Of a DNA stretch of 64,000 nt, positions 29,764 through 39,362 are shown in pieces. Below the pieces are notes generated by a model, which was given only the letters and a program-made list of their open reading frames with translations, was not told where the DNA came from and searched no databases. The DNA lies in contig NZ_JAFBCU010000001.1 in assembly GCF_016907875.1 (NCBI RefSeq), forward strand, positions 1,860,001 to 1,924,000, read 5' to 3'. Numbering within the stretch: the stretch's first letter is position 1; each line of letters opens with the position of its first letter. Origin of the DNA: Arthrobacter roseus (GTDB lineage Bacteria; Actinomycetota; Actinomycetes; Actinomycetales; Micrococcaceae). The position numbers and the translations under genes are program-made.

Positions 29764-29798
29764 CCCACCAGCAGGCGACTTGTAGAGCCCTGATTCGG

Positions 29799-29804
29799 TA
29801 GAGT
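29799..29804 (+). promoter_or_regulatory. Candidate -10 box, leaderless start for the aldo/keto reductase gene
   Basis: TAGAGT followed by exactly six bases and then the ATG at 29811; no Shine-Dalgarno is visible. This spacing puts transcription start at the A of ATG, i.e. a leaderless mRNA, which is common in actinobacteria. Confidence 0.4.
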
Positions 29805-29810
29805 CTGAAT

Positions 29811-30662
29811 ATGTCATCAGCATCCCCGGGCTTGGCGCCGCAGCTCACTCTCAATAACGGAATACTGATGGATCAACTTGGTTTCGGCGTGTACAAAGTT
29901 CCGCAGGCAGACACTGCAAGGCTGTGTGGCGAAGCTATAGGTTGCGGCTACCGCCATATTGATACAGCCGCGCTCTACGGAAACGAAGAAGGTGTCGGTA
30001 CGGCAGTGCGCAAATTTCTGTCCACGGGAGACCACCAACGGACCGACCTCTTCGTCACGACCAAGGTCTGGAATGAGAGCCAGGGCTTTACTGCGACGCT
30101 GCGGGCCTTTGAAGAATCGAGCATCAGGCTCGGATTGGATTACGTGGATCTTTACTTGATCCACTGGCCGTGTCCGGCGAAGAACCTGTTCCCTGAAACC
30201 TATAAGGCGCTGGAGAGGCTCCAATCCGATGGCCGGGTCCGCGCCATCGGAGTGTCCAACTTCAAGCAAGCTCACCTGGAAAAACTTCTGCAGGAGACGT
30301 CAGTGGTGCCAGCCGTCAACCAAGTAGAACTGCATCCCTGGCTGCAGCAGCAAGACCTGCGACGGTTCCACGACCGTACCGGTATTCGGACCGAGGCCTG
30401 GAGCCCTCTCGGCCGTGGAGCCGTGTTGTCTGACCCTGACATTGGACGGATCGCCGTCGAACTCGGGAAAAGTGCCGCCCAAATTATCCTCCGCTGGCAC
30501 ATTCAGTGCGGCAACATCGCAGTGCCGAAGGCAAGCAGTCCGGAGCGAATCGCGGGAAACATGGACATTTTTAATTTCGAGCTCGATCAGGAGCACATGA
30601 GTTGCATCTCTTCGCTGGATCGCGGACAACGAATCGGCTCAGACCCGGACGACATCAATTGA
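29811..30662 (+). CDS. Aldo/keto reductase (2,5-diketogluconate reductase type)
   Basis: NADPH-dependent reductase of aldehydes and ketones; physiological substrate unknown. 283 residues. The catalytic tetrad is complete: Asp51 and Tyr56 (HIDTAALYGNEEG), Lys85 (VTTKVWN) and His118 (LYLIHWP). The cofactor-binding C terminus (PKASSPERIAGNMDIF) and the usual end GQRIGSDPDDIN are present. Its TGA overlaps a TTG that probably starts the next gene. Confidence 0.95.
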   Translation: MSSASPGLAPQLTLNNGILMDQLGFGVYKVPQADTARLCGEAIGCGYRHIDTAALYGNEEGVGTAVRKFLSTGDHQRTDLFVTTKVWNESQGFTATLRAFEESSIRLGLDYVDLYLIHWPCPAKNLFPETYKALERLQSDGRVRAIGVSNFKQAHLEKLLQETSVVPAVNQVELHPWLQQQDLRRFHDRTGIRTEAWSPLGRGAVLSDPDIGRIAVELGKSAAQIILRWHIQCGNIAVPKASSPERIAGNMDIFNFELDQEHMSCISSLDRGQRIGSDPDDIN

Positions 30663-31561
30663 TTGGCGCTGAAGCAAACAGGGCTCCCAGGACGCAACAG
30701 GTCACCACCCACACGATCAATGATCGACAGGCGCAGTATTGGACTTTTCCGAGCGAAGTGGGTTCCTGCGCACCGACGATCTTCATGGTGCATGGCTTTC
30801 GTGGAGATCACCACGGCCTCTTGCGGCTGGTTGAAGAGCTCCGTGCGTACAGCGTGATCGTCCCGGATCTACCCGGTTTTGGACAGTCAGAAGCTATGGA
30901 TCGAAATAGCGTAGAAGACTATGCATCATTCGTTCTAGAATCTTTCAGAGTCCTGGCCCTAGCCGCGGATACGGTGCTACTGGGCCACTCCTTTGGTTCC
31001 ATTGTCTGCTCCCGCTTTGCAGTGGAATATCCCCGATTGTTCAGCGAACTCATTCTGGTTAATCCCATTTGTGAGCCAGCACTGCAGGGACCGGGACGCA
31101 TTGCCTCTAAGGCTGCAGAATTTTATTATGCTGCCGGTGCCGCCTTGCCGGAGCGCGCCGGCTCGTCGCTGCTCCGAAGCGTACTGGTGGCCCGCGGGAT
31201 GAGTTGGATGATGGCGAAAACTAACCACAGGGAGACCCGCCGTTATATCCATGGGCAGCATCTGGCGTATTTTGGGAAGTTCGCCAACCGAACGGCATTA
31301 CTGGAAACGTTCCGGACATCAATTTCCAACGATGTACTCCAGGTCGCTTCCCAATTGTTGAACCCTGTTTTACTCGTCGTTGCTGAGAAAGATGACCTAG
31401 GCTCGGTCCCTGCCCAGCGCAGACTTGCAGAGGTCATCCCGGATTCAACGCTAAGGGTCATCGCAGGCGTGGGACATCTCATTCACTATGAGACACCCGG
31501 CGTGGCCGCCGAATTGATCAATGAGTTTCTCAGCGGAAGGCACCAGTGCACATTGTCATAG
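30659..31561 (+). CDS. Alpha/beta hydrolase
   Basis: Alpha/beta-hydrolase-fold enzyme of unknown substrate. Oxyanion-hole motif MVHGFRGD, nucleophile elbow GHSFGS, acid AEKDDLGS and catalytic His in GVGHLIHYE are all present. The frame is open back into the aldo/keto reductase gene; I place the start at TTG 30659 (300 residues), which shares TTGA with the previous stop, because residues before it do not look like this family. No clear Shine-Dalgarno, so coupling is assumed. Its 3' end overlaps the glycosyltransferase start by 16 bases. Confidence 0.85.
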   Translation: MIGAEANRAPRTQQVTTHTINDRQAQYWTFPSEVGSCAPTIFMVHGFRGDHHGLLRLVEELRAYSVIVPDLPGFGQSEAMDRNSVEDYASFVLESFRVLALAADTVLLGHSFGSIVCSRFAVEYPRLFSELILVNPICEPALQGPGRIASKAAEFYYAAGAALPERAGSSLLRSVLVARGMSWMMAKTNHRETRRYIHGQHLAYFGKFANRTALLETFRTSISNDVLQVASQLLNPVLLVVAEKDDLGSVPAQRRLAEVIPDSTLRVIAGVGHLIHYETPGVAAELINEFLSGRHQCTLS

Positions 31562-32652
31562 ACGCACGCTTCACCCGCATCGATCGACACGATGGAATCA
31601 GTCGCTACGGCGCGTCGTTGATCGCTGCTGTGGCCGACACGATTGCCTCGGAGTCCTCAGTCGACTCCTTGACCATGCTGATCAGCGACACACGCCAGCT
31701 CGAACTCCTGCCCAAGGTGCCCTACGAAATCATCAATTCACCGCTGTCCCCCGCCGAATTGTTCGTTGCCCGCCGGATCAACAGGCTCAAGCCCGACGTC
31801 GTCTTCTGCCCTATGCAGACCATGGGCACCTTCGGGCGCAGGTATCGACTGATCCTCACCCTTCACGACCTTATCTACTACGACAATCCCACACCGCCCC
31901 GGTTCCTTCCGTTGCCGGTGCGGCTCCTGTGGAGGCTCTTCCACCTGTCCTACTGGCCGCAGCGTCTATTGCTGAACCGGGCCGACGTTGTCGCGACCAT
32001 CAGTAACACAACACGCGACCTCATAGTCCAACGAAACCTCACGCATAAACCCGTCATCATTGTAGGGAATGCACCTCAGTCCGGTACGCGCGCCCGCGAC
32101 CCCCACGGAAGCCGACAGAAGACGCTGATCTACATGGGGTCATTCATGCCGTACAAGAACGTCGAAACCCTGATCCAGGCTATGAGGTTCCTTCCTGGAT
32201 ACAGCCTGCACCTGTTGAGCCGTATCCCAGATGCGAGACGAAACGAACTCGAAGAGCTTCTGCCACCCGTCGATGCTGCTGGTGCTTCTGTTCGCTTCCA
32301 CAATGGAGTCAGCGACACCGAATATGACAGTCTGCTCCGGAACTCCACGGCACTGGTGACCCTCTCCCGCGCCGAAGGCTACGGATTACCGGTAATCGAA
32401 GCGATGGCTACGGGCACCCCGGTGATCGCTTCGGATATGCCAATATTCCGAGAAGTCGGTGGCGCTGCCGCACTCTATGTTGATGCAGACTCCGCGCACG
32501 GCGTCGCCGAAGCCGTGCGGCTCCTTGATACGCCCAACGAATGGGGCGCGCGGTCACGAGCGGGGATCGAGCGTGCGAGCACCTATCAATGGGAAGATTC
32601 TGCCCGAACCTTCATTGAGGCCGCACGAAACCTGCACGCTCAGTCCCGTTAG
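31546..32652 (+). CDS. Glycosyltransferase family 4
   Basis: Retaining GT-B glycosyltransferase, probably a mannosyl- or other hexosyltransferase using a nucleotide sugar. 368 residues. N-terminal MHIVIDARFTRIDRHDGISRYG, linker ISNTTRDLIV, and the donor-binding E-x7-E motif in AEGYGLPVIEAMATGTPVIASD. GTG start with GGAAGG 6 bases upstream, inside the last codons of the hydrolase gene. No signal peptide or membrane segment. Last gene of the three-gene plus-strand unit, converging on priA with 10 bases between. Confidence 0.93.
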   Translation: MHIVIDARFTRIDRHDGISRYGASLIAAVADTIASESSVDSLTMLISDTRQLELLPKVPYEIINSPLSPAELFVARRINRLKPDVVFCPMQTMGTFGRRYRLILTLHDLIYYDNPTPPRFLPLPVRLLWRLFHLSYWPQRLLLNRADVVATISNTTRDLIVQRNLTHKPVIIVGNAPQSGTRARDPHGSRQKTLIYMGSFMPYKNVETLIQAMRFLPGYSLHLLSRIPDARRNELEELLPPVDAAGASVRFHNGVSDTEYDSLLRNSTALVTLSRAEGYGLPVIEAMATGTPVIASDMPIFREVGGAAALYVDADSAHGVAEAVRLLDTPNEWGARSRAGIERASTYQWEDSARTFIEAARNLHAQSR

Positions 32653-32662
32653 GCACGCACGA

Positions 32663-34747
32663 TCACACTGCATCTGATGGATCCACTCGAACGTGAACCG
32701 GCTCCGTCAGATGTTTGGTGGACTGTCCGGACTTCCGTTCCTTCAGCTGGCGAACAACGTGCGCTGCATCCTGAAAGCTGAAGAACAGCAGCAGCCTCGA
32801 AGCGGCCACGGCTCGAGAATCCTCCACAGCCACCGGACCGGCGACTCGCACTGAATGCGGCAGGTCCAGCCCATCCATGAAAATCGCCAAGCTCTCTGGT
32901 GAACCAGTCAGGGAAGCCGTTCGAACAGCAGGTGGCAGGCCAACCTCTCTCCGTTCAGCCAGCTCTCGGGAAGCTGCACCGGCAGGATCCCAACGCACCA
33001 GCGACGCGACGGACATGCTGTCCCTGGCCGTAACGGCAACGGTTCCTCCGTCTGCGGCAGAACGAACCAGCACGGCCGCATTGAACCAACGCCGCCGCGC
33101 CTCCTCGCTGGCACGCAATGATTCTCGGTTCAGCATGATGTCGCCGTCGAGCAGCAATGCGGCCGCATACCCCCGCTCCGTCTGTGGCTCAGCACCTGGC
33201 GTAGCCACAACAATCGCGGGACGATCGGGAATCTGGTCGATGATGTGATCGCCGGAGGACGACACCACCGGGAACGAAGGAAAGGCACGACCTAGATCCT
33301 CGGCAGTGCGTCCGGCACCCATGGTCGCAACCCGCACGTTAGAATCCCCACACTGCTTGCAGCGAAACGCGTTTTCCGGATGGCCACACCAGCGACATGT
33401 GGGTACGGCACCTCGAGCAGATAAGGCAAGGGGACCCGAACAAACGCTGCATCTAGCTAGTTCTCGGCACCCCACACAAGCAAGAGCCGGAGCAAACCCG
33501 GCTCTTGCCACTTGAATGAGTACCGGTCCGCTCTCAAGCCCGGTCTTGGCAACCCTCCACGCTGAGTGAGGAATACGTGCCGTCTGAGCAAGCGGATCAA
33601 TGGTGCTCTGAAACGAATCCGACGTATGAAGCACGCGTGGGGCGCGTCCGCGTAGAGCGGCTCGGTCCGCTTGGAGCGAGTGTGCCCAACCGGTTTCTAC
33701 CAAGCGCTGGGACTCCGCACTGCGACTGAACGCGCTCAGCAATACCGCAGATCGTTCGTACTCAGCCCTCAGCAGCAGAACCTCGCGCGCGTGTTGATAA
33801 GGCGCACGCGGCTCGCTCAGCAGCGAGTCACCGTCGTCCCACAGGCAGACGAGTCCTAGATCTCTTACAGGAGCATATGCTGCCGACCTGGTGCCGATGG
33901 CAACACGTACGTCACCATGAAGTAGCTTCAGAAAGTTCCGGTAACGCGGTGTTGGACCATCCTCTGCCGAAAGACGCACAAACCGATCGGCACCAACCCG
34001 TTCTTTCAGCGCCGCCTCGAGAACGGCAAGGTCTCGTGCGTCTGGCACAACGGCCAGGGCCCCCCGCCCCGAATTCAGCGCAACGTTGATAGCCTCAGAA
34101 ATCTCCGCCGCCCAGTCGTCCTGCCCGTAGCCACCCAACGACGTCAGCACTGCCCTAGGGTTCTCTCCCGAGGCCAGATGATGCACGAACTCTCCACCAC
34201 CGGTATAACGCTTGAGAAGCTCCGGCTGAAGCGAGACAGTGTCCGCGCTAGTGGCGCCGGTTCGCTCCACGGCGGAGCCATCTCTGGCCACTGGCCAAGT
34301 TCGATCTGCGAACTCTTTGTCCACACGTGCCACTCTCGGCGGAACAGCCGATCGCAACACATCCGACAGAGTCCCGGCGTAGCGGTCCGCGATCAATCGG
34401 GCGATCATCAACACGGGTTGAGCCACAGGTTGGCTGGACATCACCTTGGAAAGTGGTCGAAGTGCACCGCGGACGCTGGTATGTGTCCGGCGCTCGGAGA
34501 TGTATCCGGCCATAATGCGACCGGCAAAGCCAATCTTGACCCGACACCCGGGTTGGGCGGCGTCGGAAAGCTCCTCGGGCACCACGTAGTCGAACTCTCG
34601 GTCTAGATGAGGAACCGAAGAATCAAGAACAACGCCTGCATAGGGGGCCGAACCGCTCAGGATCGTGACATCTGCAGACTTTCCGGTGACCGGAAAACCG
34701 AGCAGAAGGGACGGTTGATGCGACTCCCCCGCGTCCCGGGGCCTCAT
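32663..34747 (-). CDS. priA: Primosomal protein N' (PriA), helicase motifs degenerate
   Basis: PriA restarts stalled replication forks. 694 residues. The N-terminal 3'BD domain (VVLDSSVPHLDREFDYVVPE) and the zinc-binding cysteine cluster (CVGCRELARCSVC, CRWCGHPENAFRCKQC) are intact. At the Walker A position there is LTSLGGYGQDDW instead of GxTGSGKT, and at the DEEH position LVCLWDDGDS, so ATP hydrolysis is unlikely. This degeneration is known in actinobacterial PriA and suggests a structural role. Four bases downstream of metK and last in the long pyr-to-priA run. Confidence 0.93.
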   Translation of the reverse strand: MRPRDAGESHQPSLLLGFPVTGKSADVTILSGSAPYAGVVLDSSVPHLDREFDYVVPEELSDAAQPGCRVKIGFAGRIMAGYISERRTHTSVRGALRPLSKVMSSQPVAQPVLMIARLIADRYAGTLSDVLRSAVPPRVARVDKEFADRTWPVARDGSAVERTGATSADTVSLQPELLKRYTGGGEFVHHLASGENPRAVLTSLGGYGQDDWAAEISEAINVALNSGRGALAVVPDARDLAVLEAALKERVGADRFVRLSAEDGPTPRYRNFLKLLHGDVRVAIGTRSAAYAPVRDLGLVCLWDDGDSLLSEPRAPYQHAREVLLLRAEYERSAVLLSAFSRSAESQRLVETGWAHSLQADRAALRGRAPRVLHTSDSFQSTIDPLAQTARIPHSAWRVAKTGLESGPVLIQVARAGFAPALACVGCRELARCSVCSGPLALSARGAVPTCRWCGHPENAFRCKQCGDSNVRVATMGAGRTAEDLGRAFPSFPVVSSSGDHIIDQIPDRPAIVVATPGAEPQTERGYAAALLLDGDIMLNRESLRASEEARRRWFNAAVLVRSAADGGTVAVTARDSMSVASLVRWDPAGAASRELAERREVGLPPAVRTASLTGSPESLAIFMDGLDLPHSVRVAGPVAVEDSRAVAASRLLLFFSFQDAAHVVRQLKERKSGQSTKHLTEPVHVRVDPSDAV

Positions 34748-34751
34748 GAGC

Positions 34752-35957
34752 TCACGCGTTGAAGTAACGCCGGAGCTCTTCCGTCCGGTTTGTCAGTTCC
34801 CACGTGAAATCCGGATCTTCACGACCGAAGTGGCCGTGCGCGGCCGTTTTGCGGTAAATCGGACGCAGGAGGTCCAGGTCATTGATGATAGCGAGTGGGC
34901 GAAGATCAAAAACTTCTTCAATAGCGTGTTCGATTTCAACGGGATCCACCATTGCGGTGCCGAAAGTCTCAACGTAAATACCAACTGGCCGGGCCATGCC
35001 GATCGCGTAGGCAATCTGAATTTCGGCTCGACGAGCCAGCCCTGCGGCAACGACATTCTTTGCCACCCATCGCATAGCGTAGGCACCGGACCGGTCAACC
35101 TTCGACGGGTCCTTTCCGCTGAATGCACCGCCTCCATGCCGTGCAAAACCGCCGTAGGTATCCACAATAATTTTGCGCCCGGTCAGTCCTGCATCGCCGA
35201 CCGGGCCGCCAATAATGAATTCACCACCGGGATTCAAGATGTACTCGACATTGTCCACGTCTAGGGCTGTTGCCGAGAGGATCGGAGTAATGACCTCGCT
35301 GACGAGCTCGGAGCGCAACCGCTCCAGAGAGACATCCTCCGAGTGCTGCGATGAAATAACAACAGAGTCCACAGAGACCGGCGTATTGCCGTCATAACCA
35401 ATAGTGACCTGCGTTTTGCCGTCTGGGCGTAGGTAATCGAGAACGCCGGTTTTTCGGACAGTGGTCAGCTTCTCGGAAAGCCGGTGTGCAAGCCAGATGG
35501 GCGTGGGCATGAGCACAGATGTTTCGTCGCTGGCGTAGCCGAACATGATCCCCTGGTCCCCAGCGCCCTGCAGGTCATAGGGATCTGTTCCCGTTCCCTC
35601 ACGAGTTTCCCGGGATGTGAAAACGCCAGACGCGATTTCCTGAGACTGCTGTCCTATTGAGACGTTGACGCCACAACGGGCACCGTCGAATCCCTGAACT
35701 GAGGAGTCGTAGCCGATACCGAGAATGGTCTCCCGGACAATCTGAGGAATTTCGACGTATCCAGAAGTGGTGACCTCTCCTGCGACCTGCACTAGTCCGG
35801 TGGTGACCAGCGTCTCGACGGCAACGCGCGAGTCCGGGTCTGCAGTAAGCAGAGCATCCAGAATGGCGTCGCTGATTTGATCACAGATCTTGTCCGGATG
35901 GCCCTCGGTAACCGATTCCGAAGTAAACAGGCGTAGGGAGTTACTCTCTGAAGTCAC
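34752..35957 (-). CDS. metK: S-adenosylmethionine synthetase
   Basis: Makes S-adenosylmethionine from methionine and ATP. 401 residues, of usual length. Signatures are [28 protein letters not shown], and [20 protein letters not shown] (phosphate-binding loop). Located between coaBC (17 bases) and priA (4 bases). Confidence 0.98.
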   Translation of the reverse strand: MTSESNSLRLFTSESVTEGHPDKICDQISDAILDALLTADPDSRVAVETLVTTGLVQVAGEVTTSGYVEIPQIVRETILGIGYDSSVQGFDGARCGVNVSIGQQSQEIASGVFTSRETREGTGTDPYDLQGAGDQGIMFGYASDETSVLMPTPIWLAHRLSEKLTTVRKTGVLDYLRPDGKTQVTIGYDGNTPVSVDSVVISSQHSEDVSLERLRSELVSEVITPILSATALDVDNVEYILNPGGEFIIGGPVGDAGLTGRKIIVDTYGGFARHGGGAFSGKDPSKVDRSGAYAMRWVAKNVVAAGLARRAEIQIAYAIGMARPVGIYVETFGTAMVDPVEIEHAIEEVFDLRPLAIINDLDLLRPIYRKTAAHGHFGREDPDFTWELTNRTEELRRYFNA

Positions 35958-35974
35958 GGATTCACTCTACTGGG

Positions 35975-37186
35975 TTACTCCATGAGGGCAGCAATGCTTG
36001 TCACAATAGTGTTTGCGACGTTCTCCTTGGTTCCCGCCACGGACGTCGTTTCCGAAGTTCCCGCGGTGAGAATTGTCACCGTAGTGGAGTCCTCACCGAA
36101 GACGTTCCCACCGCTGACGTCATTGAGGACCAGAAGGTCGCAGCCCTTGCGTCGCAGCTTTTCGCGGGCATAGGTGAGGGCGTCAGTCTGATCATCTCCT
36201 GTCTCCGCAGCAAAGCCTGCAATGAGAACTTTCTGACCCGAACGCTCTCGGTGCTCCACGAGTTCGCGGAGAATGTCAGGGTTACGTACGAGCTCTAGGA
36301 CCGGGTCCGCGTAACCGTCACGCTTCTTGATCTTGCTTCCAGCTACTTCAGCGGGTCGGAAGTCCGCGACGGCAGCGGCCATGATCACGACATCGGCCAA
36401 TGGCAGCTGTTCCATAACTGCTTGCTGCATCTCGGCGGTGGTCTCGACCTCAAGTACTTCCGCCCCACGGGGAACGCGCACCTCAGTGTTTGCAGCAATA
36501 ACCTGAACCACGGCACCAGCTTCGATGGCTGAACGGGCCAGAGCCATGCCCTGCTTCCCTGACGACCGATTGCCCAGAAAACGAACCGGGTCCAGAGGTT
36601 CTCGGGTTCCGCCAACCGTGATGATGACCCGCTTGCCGCTCAGGCAACTCAGGTGGCGTCCACGTTCAAGTAGCGGTTGGAGAGATTCGACAATCGATGA
36701 CGGTTCCGGCAGCCGCCCCGGCCCAGAATCCGGTCCCGTGAGGCGTCCTGAGTCTGGTTCCAAAACGATGTTTCCGCGGTCTCGAAGAATTTCGACGTTC
36801 CGAACCGTGGCAGGGTGTTGCCACATTTCCGTGTGCATAGCTGGCACATAACACACTGGGGATCCAGCCATCAACAACGTGGTTGTCAGCAGATCCCCGG
36901 CGAATCCGCCTGCAGCTTTTGCCAATAAATCCGCGGTGGCAGGGGCCACCACGACGAGGTCAGCTTCCTGCCCCAACCGGACATGATTGACCTGCGGAAC
37001 TGCGTCAAAGACGTTATTGGTGACAGTTTTACCCGACAGGGCTTCCCACGTTGCTGTTCCAACAAAACGCGTCGCGGTTTCAGTAGGCACAACAGTGACG
37101 TCATGCCCCGCCTCAGTCAACAGACGCAGCAGCGACACCGCTTTAAAAGCGGCTATACCGCCGCCGACTCCCAGGACAATCCTCAT
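35975..37186 (-). CDS. coaBC: Bifunctional phosphopantothenoylcysteine decarboxylase / synthetase CoaBC
   Basis: Two steps of coenzyme A synthesis. 403 residues: an N-terminal FMN-binding CoaC domain with the catalytic His in VNHVRLG, the VVAPATADLLAK motif and CYVPAMHTEMW; a C-terminal CoaB synthetase domain with TVGGTREPLDPVRFLGNRSSGKQG. Conserved order gmk-rpoZ-coaBC-metK. Confidence 0.97.
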   Translation of the reverse strand: MRIVLGVGGGIAAFKAVSLLRLLTEAGHDVTVVPTETATRFVGTATWEALSGKTVTNNVFDAVPQVNHVRLGQEADLVVVAPATADLLAKAAGGFAGDLLTTTLLMAGSPVCYVPAMHTEMWQHPATVRNVEILRDRGNIVLEPDSGRLTGPDSGPGRLPEPSSIVESLQPLLERGRHLSCLSGKRVIITVGGTREPLDPVRFLGNRSSGKQGMALARSAIEAGAVVQVIAANTEVRVPRGAEVLEVETTAEMQQAVMEQLPLADVVIMAAAVADFRPAEVAGSKIKKRDGYADPVLELVRNPDILRELVEHRERSGQKVLIAGFAAETGDDQTDALTYAREKLRRKGCDLLVLNDVSGGNVFGEDSTTVTILTAGTSETTSVAGTKENVANTIVTSIAALME

Positions 37187-37209
37187 GCGCGCGCTTTCCG
37201 CAGCCGATG

Positions 37210-37476
37210 CTATTCGGCGGCTGCAACATCCATGGGCTTTGAGACAAGCATACCCTCATTGATTTCACGCAGAGCAATGGACAGCGACTTTTCGTTCAGT
37301 CGTGTCTCAACTAGAGGACCTACGTATTCGAACAGTCCTTCATGAAGCTGAGAGTAATAAGCATTGATTTGCCGTGCTCGTTTTGCTCCGTAGATCACCA
37401 ACGCGTACTTTGAGTCCGCAGCTTCCAGGAGGTCGTCAATCGGCGGGTTTATGATGCCCTCGGGGTGTGTAGACAC
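37210..37476 (-). CDS. rpoZ: RNA polymerase omega subunit
   Basis: Small RNA polymerase assembly subunit and part of the ppGpp site in some bacteria. 88 residues from GTG 37476, which has GGAG 5 bases upstream; the longer frame to 37530 is less likely. Core [28 protein letters not shown] is split here as [17 protein letters not shown] and [14 protein letters not shown]. It lies 34 bases after gmk. Confidence 0.97.
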   Translation of the reverse strand: MSTHPEGIINPPIDDLLEAADSKYALVIYGAKRARQINAYYSQLHEGLFEYVGPLVETRLNEKSLSIALREINEGMLVSKPMDVAAAE

Positions 37477-37510
37477 AGTTTCTCCAAATTCCTTGTGCGG
37501 GCCGCGCAGA

Positions 37511-38080
37511 CTAATCTTCCCGCGGTTCAATGCCCATCAGTGATACAAGTTTAGCTGCCGCCCCGCGAACGTCGTCGTTGATGACGGTGTGATCGAACTC
37601 AGACTCGGCAGCAAGTTCCAGTTTAGCGGTTTCCAGACGCCGCTGCTGCTCCTCAACACTTTCGGTGCCTCGACCCACCAGCCGACGTACCATTTCATCC
37701 CAACTGGGCGGGGCGAGGAAAACAAAATTGGCGTCCGGCATTGTCTCTTTAACCTGACGAGCACCCTGGAGATCGATCTCAAGCAACACGGATCTACCAT
37801 CCGACATAGCCTCCTCCACGGTTCGACGGAGCGTGCCGTAACGGTTCCTTCCGTGGACAACAGCCCATTCCAACATCTGACCGTCACTAACCAGAGACTC
37901 GAACTCCCCAGCGCTGACGAAATAATAGTGAACGCCTTCTTCTTCGCCCGCCCTCGGGCTCCGAGTAGTCGCTGAAACAGAAAGCCAAACCTCGGGATAG
38001 TTGTCCCTGATGTATGTGGAGACGGTCCCCTTGCCAACGGCCGTGGGCCCTGCAAGTACCGTCAGCCGCGAATGCGACAC
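37511..38080 (-). CDS. gmk: Guanylate kinase
   Basis: Phosphorylates GMP to GDP. 189 residues. P-loop [15 protein letters not shown]-binding [19 protein letters not shown] and [13 protein letters not shown]. It follows mihF by 11 bases, the standard actinobacterial pair. Confidence 0.97.
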   Translation of the reverse strand: MSHSRLTVLAGPTAVGKGTVSTYIRDNYPEVWLSVSATTRSPRAGEEEGVHYYFVSAGEFESLVSDGQMLEWAVVHGRNRYGTLRRTVEEAMSDGRSVLLEIDLQGARQVKETMPDANFVFLAPPSWDEMVRRLVGRGTESVEEQQRRLETAKLELAAESEFDHTVINDDVRGAAAKLVSLMGIEPRED

Positions 38081-38091
38081 GTGGTTCCTTC

Positions 38092-38424
38092 CTAGCGTGG
38101 ATCTCTTGCCTGACCGGACAAGTGTGCCACCAGCGCATTCTTCTGATGTATTCCGAGCCCTCGTACGCGGCGCGTGAGGGCAATTCCGACCTCATCCATG
38201 ATGGCTTGAGCCCTGACTTCACCGATCCCCGGAAGAGCCCGGAGCAGATCAACTACCCGTAACCGACCCACGGCATCTTCGGATGCGCGTGTGTGGATCA
38301 CTTCGCCAACGGTGATACTGCCGTTCTTGAGCCCAACTTTGACTTCGGCTCGAACGGCGCGGGCTGCCGTTGCCTTCTGCCTGGCATGGCTTCGTTCTGA
38401 CTCCGTAAGAGGCAACAGGTTCAC
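38092..38424 (-). CDS. mihF: Integration host factor, actinobacterial type (mIHF)
   Basis: Nucleoid-associated DNA-bending protein particular to actinobacteria. 110 residues: a basic N-terminal helix ([21 protein letters not shown]) and an H2TH-type DNA-binding region ([34 protein letters not shown]). The length and sequence agree with the family. It lies between pyrF (89 bases) and gmk. Confidence 0.95.
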   Translation of the reverse strand: MNLLPLTESERSHARQKATAARAVRAEVKVGLKNGSITVGEVIHTRASEDAVGRLRVVDLLRALPGIGEVRAQAIMDEVGIALTRRVRGLGIHQKNALVAHLSGQARDPR

Positions 38425-38487
38425 AGGGTTCTCCCCGGACGTTTAGCTACCGGATACTGACGGTGCTGGCGGACTGGACGTGCTCTG

Positions 38488-38517
38488 AACCTATCGGCAA
38501 CGGAGTCCTAAAATCAA
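38488..38517 (-). promoter_or_regulatory. Candidate promoter for mihF-gmk-rpoZ-coaBC-metK-priA
   Basis: TTGATT (-35, overlapping the pyrF stop) and TAGGTT (-10) spaced by 18 bases on the minus strand, about 64 bases before mihF. It would let these genes be expressed independently of pyrimidine control. Confidence 0.3.
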
Positions 38518-39362
38518 TCCACCAATACTGCTCGAAGTTCTGCGACAGTCCGTTCCGTCACGTTACGCATCGCCGTGGCATCCGGACCTGAGCGGAGAAT
38601 TTCCCTACTAACACTGGCCAAGACATTGGTCTTCACCGCGCCGAAGGTGCGCCCAAGATTCTCGACAGTGGCCCCTTGGGCTCCAATACCCGGGGCAAGA
38701 ATTGGGCCACCCATCGTCGCGAGGTCTATTCCCAAGTCCAGCAGCGCGGTTCCGACTGTGGCGCCAACGACCAGACCGATGTTCGCTAGGTGTTCCAAAT
38801 TCCCGTTCTCGACCGCTACTTTGTCAACAATGGAACGGGCGACCGAATTTTCTCCGCCACGGTGTTGGAGTGAAGCCCCATCCGGATTTGATGTCAGGGC
38901 AAGAACGAAAACTCCCCTGCCCGATCGCCGGGCAAGATCAAGAGCCGGACGCAGTGAACCAAAGCCCAGATAGGGGCTTACGGTCACGGCGTCAGCTGCG
39001 AGAGTAGAAGCGTCGCCAAGCCACGTGTCCGCGTAAGCAGCCATGGTGGAACCGATGTCTCCACGTTTAGCATCGGCAATAGTGAGAACCCCGCGCTCCC
39101 GGCATTCTTTTAGAACTCTCTCCAGAACGGCAATCCCCTGTGAGCCGTGCCGCTCGAAGAATGCCACCTGAGGCTTGAGGACGGCAACTCGATCAGCCAA
39201 CGACTCAACAACAGAGAGTGCAAACCTCTCCAGCCCGGCAGGGTCATCGTTCAGGTGCCAACTAGTCAGCAACGCGGGGTGGGGGTCAATACCCACACAG
39301 ACGGGCCCGTGTGTGTCCATGGCCCCCCTGAGCCTGACGCCGAACCCTTCACGCTCAGTCAT
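38514..39362 (-). CDS. pyrF: Orotidine 5'-phosphate decarboxylase
   Basis: Last step of UMP synthesis. 282 residues from ATG 39362, which overlaps the carB stop (ATGACTGA); GTG at 39368 is an alternative. It belongs to the longer subfamily 2: [23 protein letters not shown] and the catalytic Lys/Asp set [15 protein letters not shown]. Confidence 0.97.
   Translation of the reverse strand: MTEREGFGVRLRGAMDTHGPVCVGIDPHPALLTSWHLNDDPAGLERFALSVVESLADRVAVLKPQVAFFERHGSQGIAVLERVLKECRERGVLTIADAKRGDIGSTMAAYADTWLGDASTLAADAVTVSPYLGFGSLRPALDLARRSGRGVFVLALTSNPDGASLQHRGGENSVARSIVDKVAVENGNLEHLANIGLVVGATVGTALLDLGIDLATMGGPILAPGIGAQGATVENLGRTFGAVKTNVLASVSREILRSGPDATAMRNVTERTVAELRAVLVD

Noticed and set aside
29613-29810. 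Small RNA or extra gene in the glpF/AKR gap
   Set aside because: Only weak inverted repeats and candidate -10 boxes are visible; no ORF with a ribosome site.
34317-34325. TTGTCCACA, a match to the actinobacterial DnaA box
   Set aside because: Single copy inside priA with no AT-rich region or cluster of boxes; expected by chance in 64 kb.
34801-34810. CACGTGAAAT resembling half of a parS site
   Set aside because: Only part of the 16-bp palindrome is present, and it lies within metK.
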